Positions 63,610 through 64,000 of a stretch of 64,000 nt of DNA are shown in pieces. Made by a program: the position numbers and the translations under genes. The stretch covers positions 31,089,041 to 31,153,040 of the forward strand of contig NC_091931.1 of the NCBI RefSeq assembly GCF_041260155.1, read 5' to 3'. Numbering within the stretch: the first letter of the stretch is position 1; each line of letters opens with the position of its first letter. Under the pieces are notes generated by a model. That model was not told where the DNA came from and did not search any database. It saw only the letters and a program-made list of their open reading frames with translations. The DNA is from Ptychodera flava (lineage: Eukaryota > Hemichordata > Enteropneusta > Ptychoderidae).

Positions 63610-63846
63610 TTAATAAAAAATGTTTGTTTCGCCTCGGATATTTGTAGGGAAGTTTGGATTAGTGTGTACGGTAATGTTTTGTTTGTGTGGGGAAAGCTTA
63701 TGGTCTCTTGACGTGCCGTCCATCATCTGTTGAATCCCAGAATCTTTCCAGATGGAAATCAGGAGGGCTACTTCATCTTCCGACCAGTTATTTCCCCTGA
63801 AAGCTGGAGGGCATTGAACGGGAGCGAGAGATCTGTTGTCTTCCAT
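63610..63846 (-). CDS. Myb/SANT-like DNA-binding protein fragment (Harbinger partner)
   Basis: The frame opens MEDNRSLAPVQCPPAFRG followed by NNWSEDEVALLISIWKD, the first helix of a Myb/SANT-like domain, with the expected spaced Trp residues. Similarity ends after about 45 residues, perhaps at a splice site, so only the first exon or a remnant is present. Such proteins are the usual second gene of PIF/Harbinger elements and help bring the transposase to the element ends. Confidence 0.55.
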   Translation of the reverse strand: MEDNRSLAPVQCPPAFRGNNWSEDEVALLISIWKDSGIQQMMDGTSRDHKLSPHKQNITVHTNPNFPTNIRGETNIFY

Positions 63847-64000
63847 GGTTCGTGTCGAGTCCAGCTATGCGTACTGTGCACTCGAGCTGATAGGTCAGAG
63901 GTAATGTTTTGGACAAAAGTCGTCGCGAGAGGGCGTTTACACCGTCGTTAACAGTTCTGACACACAATTTGCGTCGGCGCGCCGTTGCAGGTCTGACGAA

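Larger units (their letters stand above)
62772..64000. other. Presumed HERC2 intron up to the window edge
   Basis: No further HERC2 exon is recognised here. It contains repeat C3 and the Harbinger-type element. Confidence 0.5.
63047..64000. mobile_element. PIF/Harbinger-type DNA transposon, partial
   Basis: Two typical genes of this superfamily face each other: a transposase N-terminal part on the plus strand (63204-63500) and a Myb/SANT-like DNA-binding protein on the minus strand (63846-63610). The left edge is set by a change to GC-rich sequence near GTTCCCACTAGCC; the right end is not visible. The transposase catalytic domain does not fit between the two frames, so the copy is either internally deleted or differently arranged outside the window. 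Confidence 0.55.

Overview
The window looks like nuclear DNA from an invertebrate animal. It is AT-rich and intron-dense, with introns mostly 0.3 to 3 kb, and it carries many short palindromic DNA-transposon relics. Protein similarity to vertebrate ALG8, HERC2 and CCDC158 is high and exon phases are coherent, so a marine deuterostome such as a hemichordate or lancelet is my best guess. The sequence alone does not settle the phylum. No prokaryotic, organellar, CRISPR or retroviral feature was seen.

Layout from left to right. (1) 1276-5631, plus strand: the last six exons of a monoamine-oxidase-like flavoprotein gene whose 5' part lies outside the window. (2) 7666-20338, minus strand: a complete 13-exon ALG8 glucosyltransferase gene of the ER N-glycan pathway, including one intron with minor (U12-type) spliceosome signals. 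(3) 22183-44247, minus strand: a 23-exon coiled-coil gene matching CCDC158. (4) 46042-47370, plus strand: a small three-exon gene coding for about 115 residues that I do not recognise. (5) 49038-49919, plus strand: a single-exon, divergent forkhead transcription factor. (6) about 51.0-55.6 kb: a repeat-rich gene-poor block containing a roughly 4 kb TTAA-flanked inverted-repeat element. (7) 58134-62771, minus strand: the last seven exons of HERC2, covering the whole HECT ubiquitin-ligase domain. (8) 63.0-64.0 kb: a PIF/Harbinger-type DNA transposon fragment, probably in a HERC2 intron or just upstream of the exons seen here.

The genes are unrelated housekeeping, structural and regulatory genes, not an operon or a cluster with one function. 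The MAO-like gene and ALG8 converge. ALG8 and the CCDC158-like gene are head-to-tail and only a few hundred bases apart. The CCDC158-like and small genes diverge across about 1.8 kb. I did not find a convincing new biological system. The items most worth a second look are the MAO-like protein without the covalent-flavin cysteine, the forkhead with a changed recognition-helix histidine, the unrecognised small gene, the U12-type ALG8 intron, the apparent frame break at the 3' end of the CCDC158-like gene next to a repeat insertion, and several families of foldback elements. Two adjacent element families share the same build: an internal tandem array, then a tetranucleotide run, then a terminal hairpin.
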